A DNA stretch of 64,000 bases. Source: Phialocephala subalpina (lineage: Eukaryota; Ascomycota; Leotiomycetes; Helotiales; Mollisiaceae). The notes below the pieces were generated by a model. It was given only the letters and a program-made list of their open reading frames with translations. It was not told where the DNA came from and did no database searches. This document shows, in pieces, positions 1-11,557 of the stretch. Position 1 is the first letter of the stretch, and each line of letters starts with the position of its first letter. The stretch is taken from assembly GCA_900073065.1 (NCBI GenBank), contig FJOG01000005.1, forward strand, positions 2,196,033 through 2,260,032, written 5' to 3'. The position numbers were made by a program, and so were the translations under genes.

Positions 1-560
1 AATATTATAAATACTTTTTATAATTTTATTAGATTTTTTATAATTAAAATATAAATATTTTTATTAATAAAATTAAATATAATTCGAAAATTTATATTTT
101 GATAAATAAAATTAAAATATATTTAATTAAATTATAATTTTGATATTTTTTATATAATTTTCCTTTCAAAGATTTATATTGATTCTTATAATAAATAATA
201 AATAATTTATTTATATATTTATATAAAAATTATATTAATTTTTCAAATATAATTTTATTTATAAGATTTTAATATTTTTAATTAAAAAGTATTAAAAATT
301 ATATATAATAATATTTTTTTAATAAACTAATTAAAGAATCGTATTTAATATTTTTATCGAAGTTTAAAAAAATAAATTATTTTCTTTTTAATTTTATTTT
401 TTATATAATTTTTTTTTTCTCTCGAAAAGAAAAATTTATATTAATTCTTTTAAATATTTTATATTTAAATATATTATATTTTAAATTTTAAAGTAAATAA
501 ATATAGTATTATAAATATTTAATCTTTTAAAGTGTGATTTAAATATTAATGATTTCCAAA
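1..560. repeat. AT-rich, RIP-like block (left edge)
   Basis: Almost pure A/T DNA with runs of TATA and AATT. The scarce C and G are mostly in TTCG/TCGA contexts. No coding potential is visible. This pattern is expected of repeats heavily mutated by RIP (CpA to TpA), leaving CpG relatively spared. No terminal repeats or ORF identify the original element, and the block runs off the left edge. Confidence 0.75.
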
Positions 561-991
561 AATTCGTAGTAAGTAAAATATAGGTAGGGCCCGCGGTATC
601 CCGTCCGGATACTTCCCTTGGCGAGCATTGGTGGCTTTCAGTGGCAGGACTCGGGCCGCGGGAGACGATCATGCATAATACTTCATGAGCGTCTCTTTTT
701 TTTCATTTTATACCTTGAGCTTCCACCCGTACCTTACGGTGGTCGACGTTTCAGGGTTCCTGCCACGGCCCGAGATAGAAGATATGCCACGGAACCGGAA
801 CTTGTGAAAGACTAGGCGATGTAGAGGAGATGAACCCAGAATGAGAATTGAACGAAACTGTATTTCTGACAAGTTCTTGTTGTATATATGCTTCCACTTC
901 CTATCCCTCAAGGTAGAAAAATCACACAATCCACTATTTTCTCTTATCTCTCTTGCGTGGTCTTTTTAAAGTCTTATTGGAAATCCCCGAG
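561..991. other. Intergenic, upstream of GFA-type gene
   Basis: Composition returns to normal at about 560. The stretch holds only short, unconvincing ORFs on both strands. It serves as the 5' flank of the gene at 992; no clear TATA box or other element was recognised. Confidence 0.5.
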
Positions 992-1529
992 ATGCCTACC
1001 GGAGGATGCTGGTGCGACAAAACTCGCTATGAGTACAACGTCAAGCCTCTAAACAGGGTCAGTTCAGTTCCCATCCTCCGTCCCATCCCCACCCTCTAAC
1101 CCACTCAATCAACACCAGATCCAATGCCACTGCAAGACCTGCCAAAAGATCTCTGGCGGCGCCTTCACCGTAAATCTGATGGTTCCGTCCAAAGAAGTGC
1201 ACATGACCGCCGGGGCCGAGAACCTCAAATGCTTCACGCAGACCCACGTTCTGGGCGCTCAGGTCTCGGTTTACTTCTGTGGAATCTGTGGCACTTGTCT
1301 GTATAAGCAACTGCATACACAACCGTTTGATCAGTGTTTTGTGGTGCAGAGTGGGACGTTGGATGAGGTTGATGGGAAGTTGGGTGCGGATTTGGAACCG
1401 CCCGATGGGGAGGGGTATCCGGAGTTGCGAGCGGCATGGTTACCCGCTGTGGAGGGGTTACCGGATGTGCAGAAAATGCAGTATCCCGAGTACATGGACA
1501 AGATTGGGCAAGTTCCAAGAAGAGCGTAG
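992..1529 (+). CDS. GFA/CENP-V family (glutathione-dependent formaldehyde-activating enzyme-like) protein
   Basis: Two exons (992-1057, 1119-1529) with a 61-bp intron (GTCAGT...CAG, CTAAC-like branch at about 1096) give 158 aa. The start ATG at 992 opens with the family signature GGCWCDKTRY. Zinc-ligand cysteines are visible at C6, C8, C25, C27 and C30 (CHCKTC) and C76/C79 (FCGICG), the usual order for the small Mss4-like GFA fold. Length is normal for the family. GFA-fold proteins bind zinc and some act on glutathione or S-hydroxymethylglutathione, but fungal members are mostly uncharacterised, so the substrate is unknown. It is a cytosolic-type protein without signal peptide. The next genes downstream are a C6 regulator, an SDR and a CoA-transferase. 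Confidence 0.9.
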
Positions 1530-2216
1530 ATCGGGGGGTTGATATGGGTCTGAATCACAAGAGATATTTCACAAACCACATTCGTCGCATTTCATATTAT
1601 TCGCCGTTCCCTGAAATTTCATCAAGTTATATCAAAATAAATATCTTTGATGTCAGTGGGAGTTATACGATAATATGTACTAAATTTTCTTCAATTGACT
1701 TGTTCCTTACTCGCTTACCGCCGAGTGTACTCAAGAGGCTGATGGCTCCTTAAATCTGCCGACGTTCTTAGTTTTTGGATGACAGGGTTCATCCCGGTAG
1801 TTGCCTCTGCTCCAGGTGGGCGAAAAAAGCCGCACTAAATATACACCCCAAGAAAACAAGCGCTCTAATTATTCAATATAACACTGCAACACCAGAACGC
1901 CTTCAATTGTTGCAAATCTACAGAGAAGAATGAAATAGCTTCTTCTCTGTTCGAGATGAGATGATTTTATTATATTTTTACGATTTGGTGAAAGTGTTCA
2001 AATCGGAGGTTGAAAACGGTGTCTCGAGTGCACACTAATTAGTGCGGGTTTTTTGTCCACCGGGACCTCGGTCAAATGGTGATCAGGTGAGGGGTTTGTC
2101 CAGCGCGTTAGTCATGGCTTCAGGTGCGTTCAAGCACCTTCAATATTCCGTGCTTCTTCATCATTGCCTCATACTTCTGTTCAATTATCTCATTACAATA
2201 CTTTGCCGCGGCTGGG
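1530..2216. other. Intergenic between GFA gene and C6 regulator
   Basis: No convincing gene. Short ORFs overlap the 3' flank of the GFA gene and the 5' flank of the regulator. An earlier ATG at 2114 could begin the regulator's leader, but no usable acceptor lies between it and the ATG at 2217. Confidence 0.5.
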
Positions 2217-4725
2217 ATGGATGTCCTTCAACATTTGGCGTCAAGTCCTACGACTCTTCCTTCTGGCAAGAGCTCCACGAGTGCCAGGAGATCGATAGCT
2301 GCCTGCCAGTCCTGTCACCGCAGGAAAACCAAATGCGATGTTGTAACTCGCGGGCGCCCATGCTCTGCATGTGTGGCTGATGAACGATCAGTCAATGACT
2401 GTGTCGTGGTGCCCAGTCAGCGGTATGCATCGGCTCAGAGGGTTAATTGGTAGTTCCTGAGCTGACTTCTGCACATCTCAAGATCCAAGAACTTCCCAAT
2501 CATTCATCGCCGTCGTGGCATTACAAATGAAGCGCCTTCATTAAATGAGTCCGAAGAGCGTCCCAGGGAAGGATCGCGGCCCGCCAAACGCGCATGCAGG
2601 GAGGGAAGTAACGATTACAGTCGCCCTTTACAATCCCCTATGGCGGAACTTTCGGCAGAAGAGCGACTTACTTCGAATCCAAATAACTCGGACCCCTCGA
2701 CCCAGCAACGAAAGGAGTGCTTAATCAGACAAAATCGACGTGACTCTCAGCCAATGTTCATTGGTTAGTCCTATATGGTTGAATTCTCTCGCGGAATTGC
2801 TCTCTCTAAAGTTTTGCTAGGAGATGAGTTATATGACTACGCTTCTGTCGGTTTGACGATAAAGGACGCATCTGGAAGATTAACGACACACAATGTCGTC
2901 ATTCCCCAAGACACGTATAATATTGGTCTCTATCCTGAGGATCTCGTCTACCTACAAGCCAAAGGCTGTTTGCTGATCCCGCCTTCAGAGCTCTGCGATG
3001 AGTTGCTGCGGTGCTACTTCCTCCACGTGCACATGTCTCTTCCCCTCCTCAATGGCAGCGACCTTTTGAACAGATACGTTGAAGGAGGCCCCTTGAATGT
3101 CAACCTTATGCTTCTTTGGGCAATATTTCTGGCCGGATCGCATGTACGTGAAATCTCCCTTGGACTGATTGTTGCTCCTTTTGTTCTGGTAAAATGGGCA
3201 GACAGTGTGTTAAATTGTAGCTGTATTAATTACTGGTTTAGTTCATGCCGCAGGCTAGCGTCACTAAAGCCGGGTTCAATAGCAGAGACGAAATGTGCGA
3301 ATCCTATTTTATACGCACCAAGGTAGTCGACTACCATAATTTTCTCGGTGAAACATTACTAACTTTTATCAAGACATTGCTCGATCTAAATTATCTCGGT
3401 GACAAACAAGTGCGCCCTCAATGTATCATACTGATGGCATATTGGCGGCCCCCTTTCAATAGGGAATTTTCATATTCATGGCACCTCATCGGTATGGCCA
3501 TAGCCACCCTTCAGTCTCTGTTTCCAAAATTTGACGGCACTCGAACCTCAGGATCAACGACTGGGAGTACTTGTGAGTCTGTTTGGCGTAGAATGTGGTG
3601 GTGTTGTGTAAAATTCGATGTATTGGCCTCGATCACCGGTGGACGGCGACTACGGGTCAAATCCACTGAAAATACAGTTCCAATGCCTTTGCTGAATGAT
3701 GTTCTGGATGAATTGAGGCAGTTGCCTTCCTCTATCCAAGAGGATTACCTCCCTCCGAACATTGAGAGATTGGGCCGATACTATTTTCACCACTTGAATA
3801 TTGTACAGATCATGTCAAGAGTCCTGACACAGATCAACAACGCCGAAAGTAACGCCCCGTCGATTCAAGAAATCTACAACTGGGAACAGAGGTTGAAGAA
3901 TTCCGACGAAAACATTGATTTGATGCTTTTAGAAGATACAAAATCCTCTGATAGGTGGGTCAAATTAGCGGCGTACTATTATCAAATTTGCACAGCGTAA
4001 GCCCAAAGTAAAAATCAATCATGGCCGATATATCGCTGACCGCAGCTATAGAGGAAATCAAGTCTGTTTTTTCCGCCTATTTCTTTTCCTCACTCCGTTA
4101 GGCCTGGAAGGAGCGAAAAAGCAAGAATGGTTATCAGAGCTCAATCGAAAAATCTCTGCAGCTGCGAGTCTGGTTATCAGTGCTTTGGAGACACTGACTA
4201 ATCTGGATCTGCTTTCGTATCATCGGCATTGGCTGTCAGTATAATTCTCACCCCACGCAACCCACCCAGTTCCTTGCAGCAGCAATTTGGAAGGGCATTC
4301 AGTTTTCTCTACTCTGTTCCTTGCTCACTCTTATTTCATTATCTCGTATGTCTTGGTACTCATTCCGTATTAGGGTAACTCCATTACTCGCCGTCACGCA
4401 GTTCTATCTCATCCAAATGAGCTCAGCACAGCCACTAGAGCGCAAGGTTGCTCGACATAAAGTCGAGATGTGTATATTGATATTAGAAGAATTGCAAAAG
4501 GTGAACTGGTTTGTCGACTTCATGCTAAAGGTGGTCAGATCAGCTTTGGGTTGCATACTCGCCAGCGAGCAAAGTTTCGAGACTCAGTGTGAAGATACAT
4601 CCGGTGGTCGAGGACCCCTAGAGGCCCAAGTCTCTTTCGATTTCTCGGCAGGAAGTGCCCAACAAACTGTTAGAACTCTATTTCCGATGGTTAATTTTGA
4701 TGAGAATTACATGGACTTTCTATAG
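2217..4725 (+). CDS. Zn(II)2Cys6 transcription factor, CTF1-like; in-frame TAG or very short intron
   Basis: Exons 2217-2422, 2483-2763, 2812-3143, 3242-3322, 3374-3996, 4046-4234 and 4374-4725 keep phase and give about 687 aa. The zinc cluster is C30, C33, C40, C49, C52, C62 near the N-terminus. The middle region resembles cutinase transcription factor 1-type fungal_trans domains: ELCDELLRCYF near 2985, FLAGSH at the 3143 splice, EMCESYF, and LVTPLLAVTQFYL across the 4234/4374 splice. Introns at 2423, 3323 and 3997 have clear CTGAC/CTAAC branch sites. The odd point is TAG at 2766, in frame with the coding sequence on both sides. A 48-bp intron 2764-2811 (GTTAGT...AAAG, weak branch site) would remove it; otherwise this is a nonsense allele. 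Nuclear DNA-binding role follows from the family; the target genes are unknown, perhaps the neighbouring SDR or CoA-transferase. Confidence 0.8.
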
Positions 4726-4891
4726 TACATTTCTGAGAGCAGGGTAGTAGTGCAATGATATTACGAGCAAGCAAAATGGCAATTGACACCTCTCTGATGA
4801 CACAGCGCTCAAGAGAGATCACGCCTAGAATCTTTCTTTTAACGTCTCTGGCAGCTTAGGCCTAGATTTCCATATATTGCTTCCAGTTTGT

Positions 4892-5807
4892 CTACTTATT
4901 CCCCCACTTAGGCACAGTCATCTGGACAGTTGCAGCTAGACCCGCATCAACAGGTATGATAACGCCAGTAATCCATCTCGACTCTGGCCCTGCTAACCAG
5001 CGACAAGCATATGCCGTATCCCAGCCAGTCCCTTCAGTGCCTAGCAAGTTCCCCTCCTTTCGTGCCGTCCTCACAGCTTCGGAGGCCAGTGGACTGGTAA
5101 AGACCATCGGTGTCCAAGGTGAACCTAATTCAGTATCAGTTGCGTTCTCGAAAAGATATGGATAGTGTAAATAAGGATCTGGAACACCTACCAGGAGCAA
5201 CGCAATTGACTCTGATACCATCCCTCCCGTGGTTAGCCGCCATAGCTTTCGTCAACGGCACAACGGCCCCCTTGCTAGCCGGATACATCAAATTCGGCAA
5301 CCCACCCCCAAATCCAGCAACCGAACTCAAATTCACAATACTCCCCTTGACCTCACCCGCGTTCTTCTTCATCTCCGGAATAGCATGCTTCGACATAAGG
5401 ACCATACTCGTCAAATTAACTTCCCACGCCGCACTCCATTCCTGCATATCAACTGTCTCGGCAGTCCCTGCCGGCCCCGCAATCCCCACATTATTCACCA
5501 AGATATCAAGACGCCCGAAGGCTTCAATGGTCGTTTTGATGATGCGCTCGACATCGACGGCTTTGGTGACGTTGCCGACGCAGGCGATGGCTTTGCCGTG
5601 GCCTTCGGCTTTGATCATCTCGCAGGTTCGATCTGCGTCGGATTCGGACATGTCGACGCAGACGACGGAGCAACCGTCTTCGGCCAGGAGGATGGCTTCG
5701 GCGCGGCCATTTCCAATGCCGTCACCTTTGCAGCCCGCGCCGGTTACAATTGCTACTTTTCCGGCGAGGGAGCGGGAGAGGCGGAGGGGGTCGCTTTGGA
5801 ATGACAT
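4892..5807 (-). CDS. Short-chain dehydrogenase/reductase (classical SDR)
   Basis: Exon 1 is 5807-5192 and exon 2 5124-4892. The 67-bp intron (GTAGGT...TTAG) joins VNCVAPG to SPWTPMV, the usual SDR order. The protein is 282 aa. The Rossmann dinucleotide loop TGAGCKGDGIGNG lies at residues 22-34, NNVG at 105-108, and the catalytic triad S162, Y175, K179 fits the S-x12-Y-x3-K spacing. The acidic D52 after beta-2 (VVCVDMS) suggests NAD(H) rather than NADP(H). The C-terminus retains the WITG...DAG motif. It oxidises or reduces an alcohol/carbonyl group on an unknown substrate. It is transcribed towards the C6 regulator, with 166 bp between their ends. No signal peptide. Confidence 0.92.
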
Positions 5808-5998
5808 TGTGGGTTTGAAAAATACTGAGAGGTTGGGGGTGATAGAGTTGGTGGACTTGGGATAGTATAATAAACCGAGAGAGATGAGGCTGGGGAATGG
5901 CGAGAGAAATTGAGCAGAGGTGTGCTTTTATTTAGAAGAGAAAATCATCAAGGGAACGCCTTCTTTACCAGAAGCTGAAAGTAATTGAGTTTGTGTGA

Positions 5999-6634
5999 CG
6001 GAAAGTCAGGAAACACTACAGAGACGCAGTGCGTGGGCCTAGTTCCACTATAGAGTATGTGAGATTCGTAAATCCTAGCCCTCTGATTAAGCTGAACAAA
6101 GGGGTAGAGTCCTTGTAATTTACATACCCTCTGCGCTAGCCCGATTTGGGGGTATATATTGCGCGACCCTTGCGTAACCCTTGTTTTCGGACTTACGCAC
6201 TCTTACGTGAGAATTATACTTTAAATTGAAGAGTTTTTAAAGTAAAATTTTATTAAAATTTACAAATAGAAAATAAGTTTATATTTATACTTTATTTATA
6301 GTTTTATATTTACTACTTCTTAAAATTTACTTAAAATAAGATCAAAATCACGTGTAACTTTTAAGTGCTTATACGGTGTTCGACGGTAAGCCCGGTTCGG
6401 ACTCAACTAGCCAATAAACGATAATATTAACAGCTTATATAGGCTCGATTCGGTGATACGCAGAGTGCGCGCACGCATATCCCACGAATGCGGTTAGTGC
6501 TAAGGGGTATGTGAGAGTCTAACTTGCGCAGGGGACTTTGAACCAATCAGCGGGCCAGGATTTACGACTCTCACATACCCTATGGTGGAACTAGGCCCAC
6601 GCACTGCGTCTCTGTAGTGTTTCCTCGGAAAGTC
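5999..6634. mobile_element. Non-autonomous Mutator-like TIR element (618 bp) with 9-bp TSD
   Basis: The element is 6008-6625. Its ends, starting AGGAAACACTACAGAGACGC at 6008, are inverted repeats of about 68 bp with about three mismatches, extending to the GTAAATCC segment near 6075 and its complement near 6558. It is flanked by a perfect 9-bp direct repeat CGGAAAGTC at 5999-6007 and 6626-6634. Long TIRs plus a 9-bp duplication are characteristic of Mutator-like (MULE) elements. The interior is AT-rich at 6220-6360 and has no transposase ORF, so it is a MITE-sized passenger. It sits in the 5' flanks of the SDR (minus) and CoA-transferase (plus) genes. A second element with the same TSD size and AGG terminus is at 27468-28154. 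Confidence 0.88.
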
Positions 6635-7157
6635 GGCTGCTTCCTTGAACTTCGCATTGCAAGGATCGCTCCTAAAATAAAGCCTTGGCTACTAAGAATT
6701 ATTTCGAGAACATTTGATATTCGAGCCGCGGGTCAGATTTAAGGTAAACTGAACCTTGTTCCCGAGACAATCTGAGAAGAGATCTTTTCTATCAGAACCT
6801 ACCACGAGCAGGTGGACTGTGACGCAGTGTACATTTAGAGAGGGGCTTTGTCCTCCGGAGCGCCGCGATCCGAACCACACTAGCGATCTTTGTCGACAGC
6901 CACCGTTCTCTCGGGCCGTGGCGCGACGATGCCGACCACGGCTCTTTTTCATAGCACGAATGACCAACGGGGGAGTTGCTTTCTACAGACACTGTGGTCC
7001 ACATCATCTCGGGTTTCGAAGCCGGTCTGACGTTATACTGCTAAAGCAGTTTTTTACCGATCTTCAAACGAATGCCTCTTATATAACACTATTCCTACAA
7101 TATCGTTCAGCTTCATCTTCAAGCAATTTCCTGAGTTTCCTCTCACCATCTTCAATC
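6635..7157 (+). promoter_or_regulatory. 5' flank/leader of CoA-transferase gene
   Basis: Non-coding on inspection. An open frame runs in phase into the CoA-transferase from 6756, but it lacks family resemblance and is best read as leader. C-rich pyrimidine stretches just before the ATG at 7158 are typical of fungal 5' leaders. Confidence 0.4.
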
Positions 7158-8952
7158 ATGTCCGACTACAACGTACAAAAAGAATCCCAACGTATTCTTC
7201 TTGAGCATATCATCAACGATGAGCGCCTAGGTTGGTCTCCTGAGGTCAAGAAGGCATGCCAGGCAGTCAAATTTGTGGGAGACAGCAAACCATTCATCCC
7301 AACTCCTCTCAAGATCACCGAGTCTGTCTCTGCTCTATCTGCTCTGGTGGGAGGAGCTGCTGCCGCCGTTGCCGAGGAGCGTTATGGGATCAAGCAGGAT
7401 GTTACCGTGAACACGTTCGTGGTCCTCCCACTTGACAGGAGGAAAGGATTTTACTGATAATAGACTATAGGGACAAGGCAACCCTCTTCCTCGTGGGCAT
7501 TCTTTTGCCAACCGTCGATGGTAAAAGCATCGTGCAGTCCAAGAGTTTCCTGGCTGCTGCGTCAGAAAGTGACAAGTTCAAGATGGCCAAGCCCATCCAT
7601 ATGCAAGCCAGCAACATCTACCAATGCAAGGATGGCAAGTGGTACCACACTCATCAATCTTTCAACGCCGGTCCTACGATGAAGATGCTTGGTGTCCAGG
7701 AGTCGGATGTTACCACAGAAGAGGCCCAGAAGATTTACATCGAGAAGGTCAAGCAGTGGGATTCTGCAACACTTGATACCACTGCCAATGACCAGTACAT
7801 GCAAGCCGGCTGCATCTGCAACACAGTCGAGGAATTTTTTGCTCATCCACACGTACGTGGCAGACCCCTTCTTTCCACGGAGACAGAAAACTGATTGCGT
7901 CCAGACCAAAATCATAGAAAAGGAGCCTGTGGCCTCAATAACCGCTCTCAAAGCCCCCAAGAAATCATGGCCCAAAGTAACCAGCACAGACTACCGCCCG
8001 CTGGCTGGCATCCGCGTTGTCGACCTGACCCGTGCCGTCGCCGGTCCAACCGTTACCAAACTCCTAGCCGTTCTCGGCGCCGACGTGATCAAGATTGGAT
8101 CCACGACTATCCCAGACGTATACATGTGTCTTCCAGACATCAACACCGGAAAGCGAGATGTCGACATCAACCTCAAAACACCGGAAGGAAAAGCCGCTTT
8201 CATGAAGATCGTTAAGGATGCTGATGTGCTTGTCGATGGGTACCGACCTCATGCACTTGCCAAGCTAGGGTTCGACTCTGTTTCTCTTCGAGAGATTAAC
8301 CCTTCGCTCATTTTTAGTCGTGAGAATTGCTATGGCCATATTGGGCCGCTTGCTTACCGATCCGGATGGCAGCAAATCGCAGACTGTTTCGCTGGACTCT
8401 CATGGATGCAAGGCGAGTTCCTAGGCTTGAACGAGCCCGTCATTCCACTCCTCCGTATGTCTCTCCCGTTTCTCCCGTCCAGAACCTCCTTATTCATCTA
8501 ACGATCTTCTAGCCAACGCAGACTACCAAACCGGTGTACTCGGCGCTGCCTTCATAATCCAAGCGCTCCAAAAGCGCGCCAACGCCGACGTAACCTTCGA
8601 CGTAGACATCTCGCTCCTTCAATACAATATCTGGTACCAACGTCTCGGGACCTACGACCCCGAGCAAAGCAAATCGCTCCTTTCCCGCAACCCCAGCTTC
8701 AAGGCGAGACATTATGATGAGATGGGGAGTATGTTCCGGAAGATGGTAGACGCGATCAAGGAGAGTCGGCCAGGGTTGCTTGAGAACCCGGAGTTTTATT
8801 CGAAGATGAGTGGCAAGGAGTGGAATATTGATGGGGATTTGAGTATTCTTGCTCCTCCGTTTGATTTCACTCGCAGTGAAATTTCCTATTTGTGTCCGTC
8901 TGGAAGGAGGGGTTGGTCAAACAACAACCCGGAGTGGATTCCTGTTAATTGA
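7158..8952 (+). CDS. CaiB/BaiF family III CoA-transferase
   Basis: Four exons (7158-7414, 7471-7852, 7905-8454, 8513-8952) give 542 aa; all introns are 52-58 bp with good consensus. The C-terminal half carries the family III core: RPLAGIRVVDLTR, LGADVIKI, NTGKRDVDINLKTPEG, ADVLVDGYRP, and NADYQTGVLGAA, where D400 aligns with the catalytic aspartate that forms the acyl-CoA anhydride in formyl-CoA transferase. The N-terminal 250 residues form the extra half seen in long fungal members. Family III enzymes move CoA between carboxylic acids without a covalent enzyme-CoA reservoir; donor and acceptor cannot be told from sequence. A cytosolic or mitochondrial matrix location is possible; no clear targeting peptide. 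It lies beyond the TE from an SDR and a C6 regulator, suggesting acid or alcohol catabolism (inference). Confidence 0.92.
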
Positions 8953-9745
8953 GGGATTATGGAAGGTCTAATTACGCATATTCTGCTTTTAGAAACAACT
9001 TGAATACTAGTCTTTACTTATTACAAGAGAAGAGGAAGACTCTAGAGGATGGCGAGAGAAGGCCTTTTGATGGAAAATCTTCTTTTGAAAAACCTGCCAC
9101 AGCTAACCAATCTCCTGGCTCGCTAAAGGATCTTTTTGGGTTGGCCTCTCTGATCAGGCAATCCGCTCTCCTGGGCATCCACTCAGCGAGAAAAGACAGG
9201 GATTTGGATTTGGATGAGGCAGCATGTTTGGTGAGGTAATACAAGTGGGAGGCCACCTCACGCGACAAATTGGCCTCCGATCACTAGTGGGTGGACTCCC
9301 TGTGGCTTTCCCGGTTCTCGAATTCTGGCAAACGAAAAATGACAACTGTCCATGCTTTTGTACAAAAAGGTACAAGCGACGGACACAATGTTTTGTGGCA
9401 GGAAGGGGCTAGGCCTAGAGCGAGCTATTGCGGGGCAAGTCGCTTCAGTGCCCATCCTTCAGGCTTCGGCCACTATTTTCAGCGAACAATGCTGGAATTT
9501 CAGGAATTTCAGGGCAGGTCTCGCTAAATGTTCAGGCTCTGACTCTCTGATATACTCGAATCTTATCTCCAAGCCCTCCCCATTGCACTGAGAGTCATTT
9601 GGAACCGAGAGCCATCGCAATGACCGAAAAGTTCTATACTGAACGAGAAGAATACATAAACTACTTTGATAAGACTGCCAGTATCAAGTCTCGTAACTTT
9701 AGGGTTTGTGTTGTATCCATCTGATAGATCGTTCAATCAGCTACT
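8953..9745. other. Intergenic, no gene seen
   Basis: A 96-codon frame at 8949-9239 and overlapping frames on both strands to 9591 show no family resemblance or splice logic. This is the shared 3' flank of the convergent CoA-transferase and secreted-protein genes. Confidence 0.5.
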
Positions 9746-11557
9746 CTACAAGTATATGGTTGGAACTAAGTAAATTGGAATGTAGTTAGTTGCCGCCAGG
9801 GGAATATTATCGAACAACGTATAGACGAGACCATTGTCTTGATCCAACTGGAATTTTGCAGCGCCACCATAGAAACCGCAGTTCTCCCAGACCAGCGTCG
9901 GTGGGCTAGTAGGTGCCATTAAGAATTGCCTCGCAGTCAACCCCGCCTGGGGTAAATATTCGCCTAGAGCGAAAGGTGTGTCAGACTTCGAATCAGTCGT
10001 TGTATACCAGCCATAGATAAAGACGGGATCGGCAGCGACAAGAGTTCCATCGACGAAGAAAGCCTCGACGGCACCGTTCACAGTATTTGCTGCTGTATAA
10101 CTGCCATCTCGTTTAAGGTACACGTTGCCGCCATAAGGAGCGTAAGAACCAGGAGAAGGTGACAAGTAGAGCTGTAGCATGTATGTTGTGTTCGCCGGAA
10201 TCGAATTACCACTGCAAAGTCAGTAATTATGTTAGTATTATGGGGAAATGGATACACATACGGAGCGTAGCCTCCAGTCGAAGGAGGACTGCAAGTTGGT
10301 GAAGGAACGGTCGAGGATATAGGTGAAGCTGGGATAATTGCAGACGTGCTAGCTGGAGGGGCAACAGTAGTAGGATAGGGAACCAAGAGCATGGTGACTA
10401 CTTCGACAACACCTGCTGGTTCAGGAAAACCACTGAACCAGGAATGCACGAGGCCATCGACAACATTGAGTGCCCAGACAACACTGGGATTTCCAAACTG
10501 GCAATTGTTCCAGGCCAGTTCCATGGGAGTAGTTGGCATAGTCGTGAAGTCCCTTGCAATATCCTGGGAGGGGGTTCCGTACTGCTCGAGGGCGAAAGCG
10601 CTCTCGCCTGAAACCATATTTGTTCCGTACCAGCCCACTCCAAACTGGTCGTCGAGAGCAAACAGTATGCCATCTTGGAAGAAGACTTGGACGCCTATAC
10701 CAGCACCGTAATTGATGCTACCTTCCCTTGTGAGGTAGACGGGAACCCCGTCCAGTTGCGCGACAATCTCTGGGGACGTGACTTGAATTATATAGGTCGT
10801 GTTCGCAAGGACCTTTAGAGGACTGCGCGCGTTAGTTTCAAGATATCTGCAAAACCAGGAATGGAATTGTCTACTCAGGGTAGACTGTTGACGAAGGCGC
10901 ACAGGCTGTAGCAGAAGTGGCACTCATGACAGAGGCTGGTGGAGGACTTTCTATCGATGTGACAGTGATACTTGCAGGATTTATAGTGGGAGTTAATAAG
11001 TTTGGTATAGTGATATGCGGTACACCACTTGTTTCAAGAGACTGAGGAGGCTGGCTTGTTGGGGTGAACGGGTCAGGACTCATGGTGGAGGCTGTGTCTA
11101 ATGGACTATTTTCCATTGTTGCGACAGTGGTACTTGTCGGATTTATTGCAGGAGATGTCGAGTTCAGTAGAGTGATGTGAGGTACGACAGTCGTTGCAGG
11201 AGGCTGGCTTGTTGTGGCAAAAGGGCCAGGTGGATTGAGGATCGTCAAAAGGGTTGAGTTTGGTTGCAAAGAAAGTACTAGAGTAGTTGTAGAAGTGGTA
11301 GTAAAACCTAATGTCGTGGTGGAGGTAAGAGTCGTAGTCACACTTGTAGGCGCGTTTGTGATGTTCAGTGTTGTGGCACAAGCATCAACCCATAGCACAG
11401 TATTGGAAGCGATGTATGTTTCGACAGCACATGGATATTGGATTATCGTGTAGACCGTACAAGCGTCTTGTTGTCTCCTTTGAAAAATATCTGGGAAGAA
11501 TTCGAAGCTGAACGCGCTGACAGCAGAGACGCAATAGAAAATTCGAAGAGGCCGCAT
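9746..11557 (-). CDS. Secreted Ser/Thr-rich protein with a duplicated C-terminal domain
   Basis: Exons 11557-10875, 10822-10262 and 10211-9746 give 569 aa. The introns (52 and 50 bp) have GTAGAC/GTATGT donors and CTAAC/CTGAC branch sites. It begins with a hydrophobic signal peptide (about residues 1-18, MRPLRIFYCVSAVSAFSF) followed by a short Cys-containing module (CAVETYIASNTV). About 170 residues of Thr/Ser/Pro-rich, presumably O-glycosylated linker follow. Two copies of a roughly 135-residue domain come next: ANTTYIIQV...VPVYL...VQVFFQDG and ANTTYMLQL...GNVYL...VEAFFVDG, each beginning shortly after an intron at the same place, so the duplication was probably exon-based. There is no catalytic motif I recognise and no clear GPI signal. 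A cell-wall or extracellular structural/adhesive role is an inference. Confidence 0.82.

Noticed and set aside
5110..5865. 251-codon plus-strand frame opposite the SDR
   Set aside because: Antisense shadow of the SDR gene.
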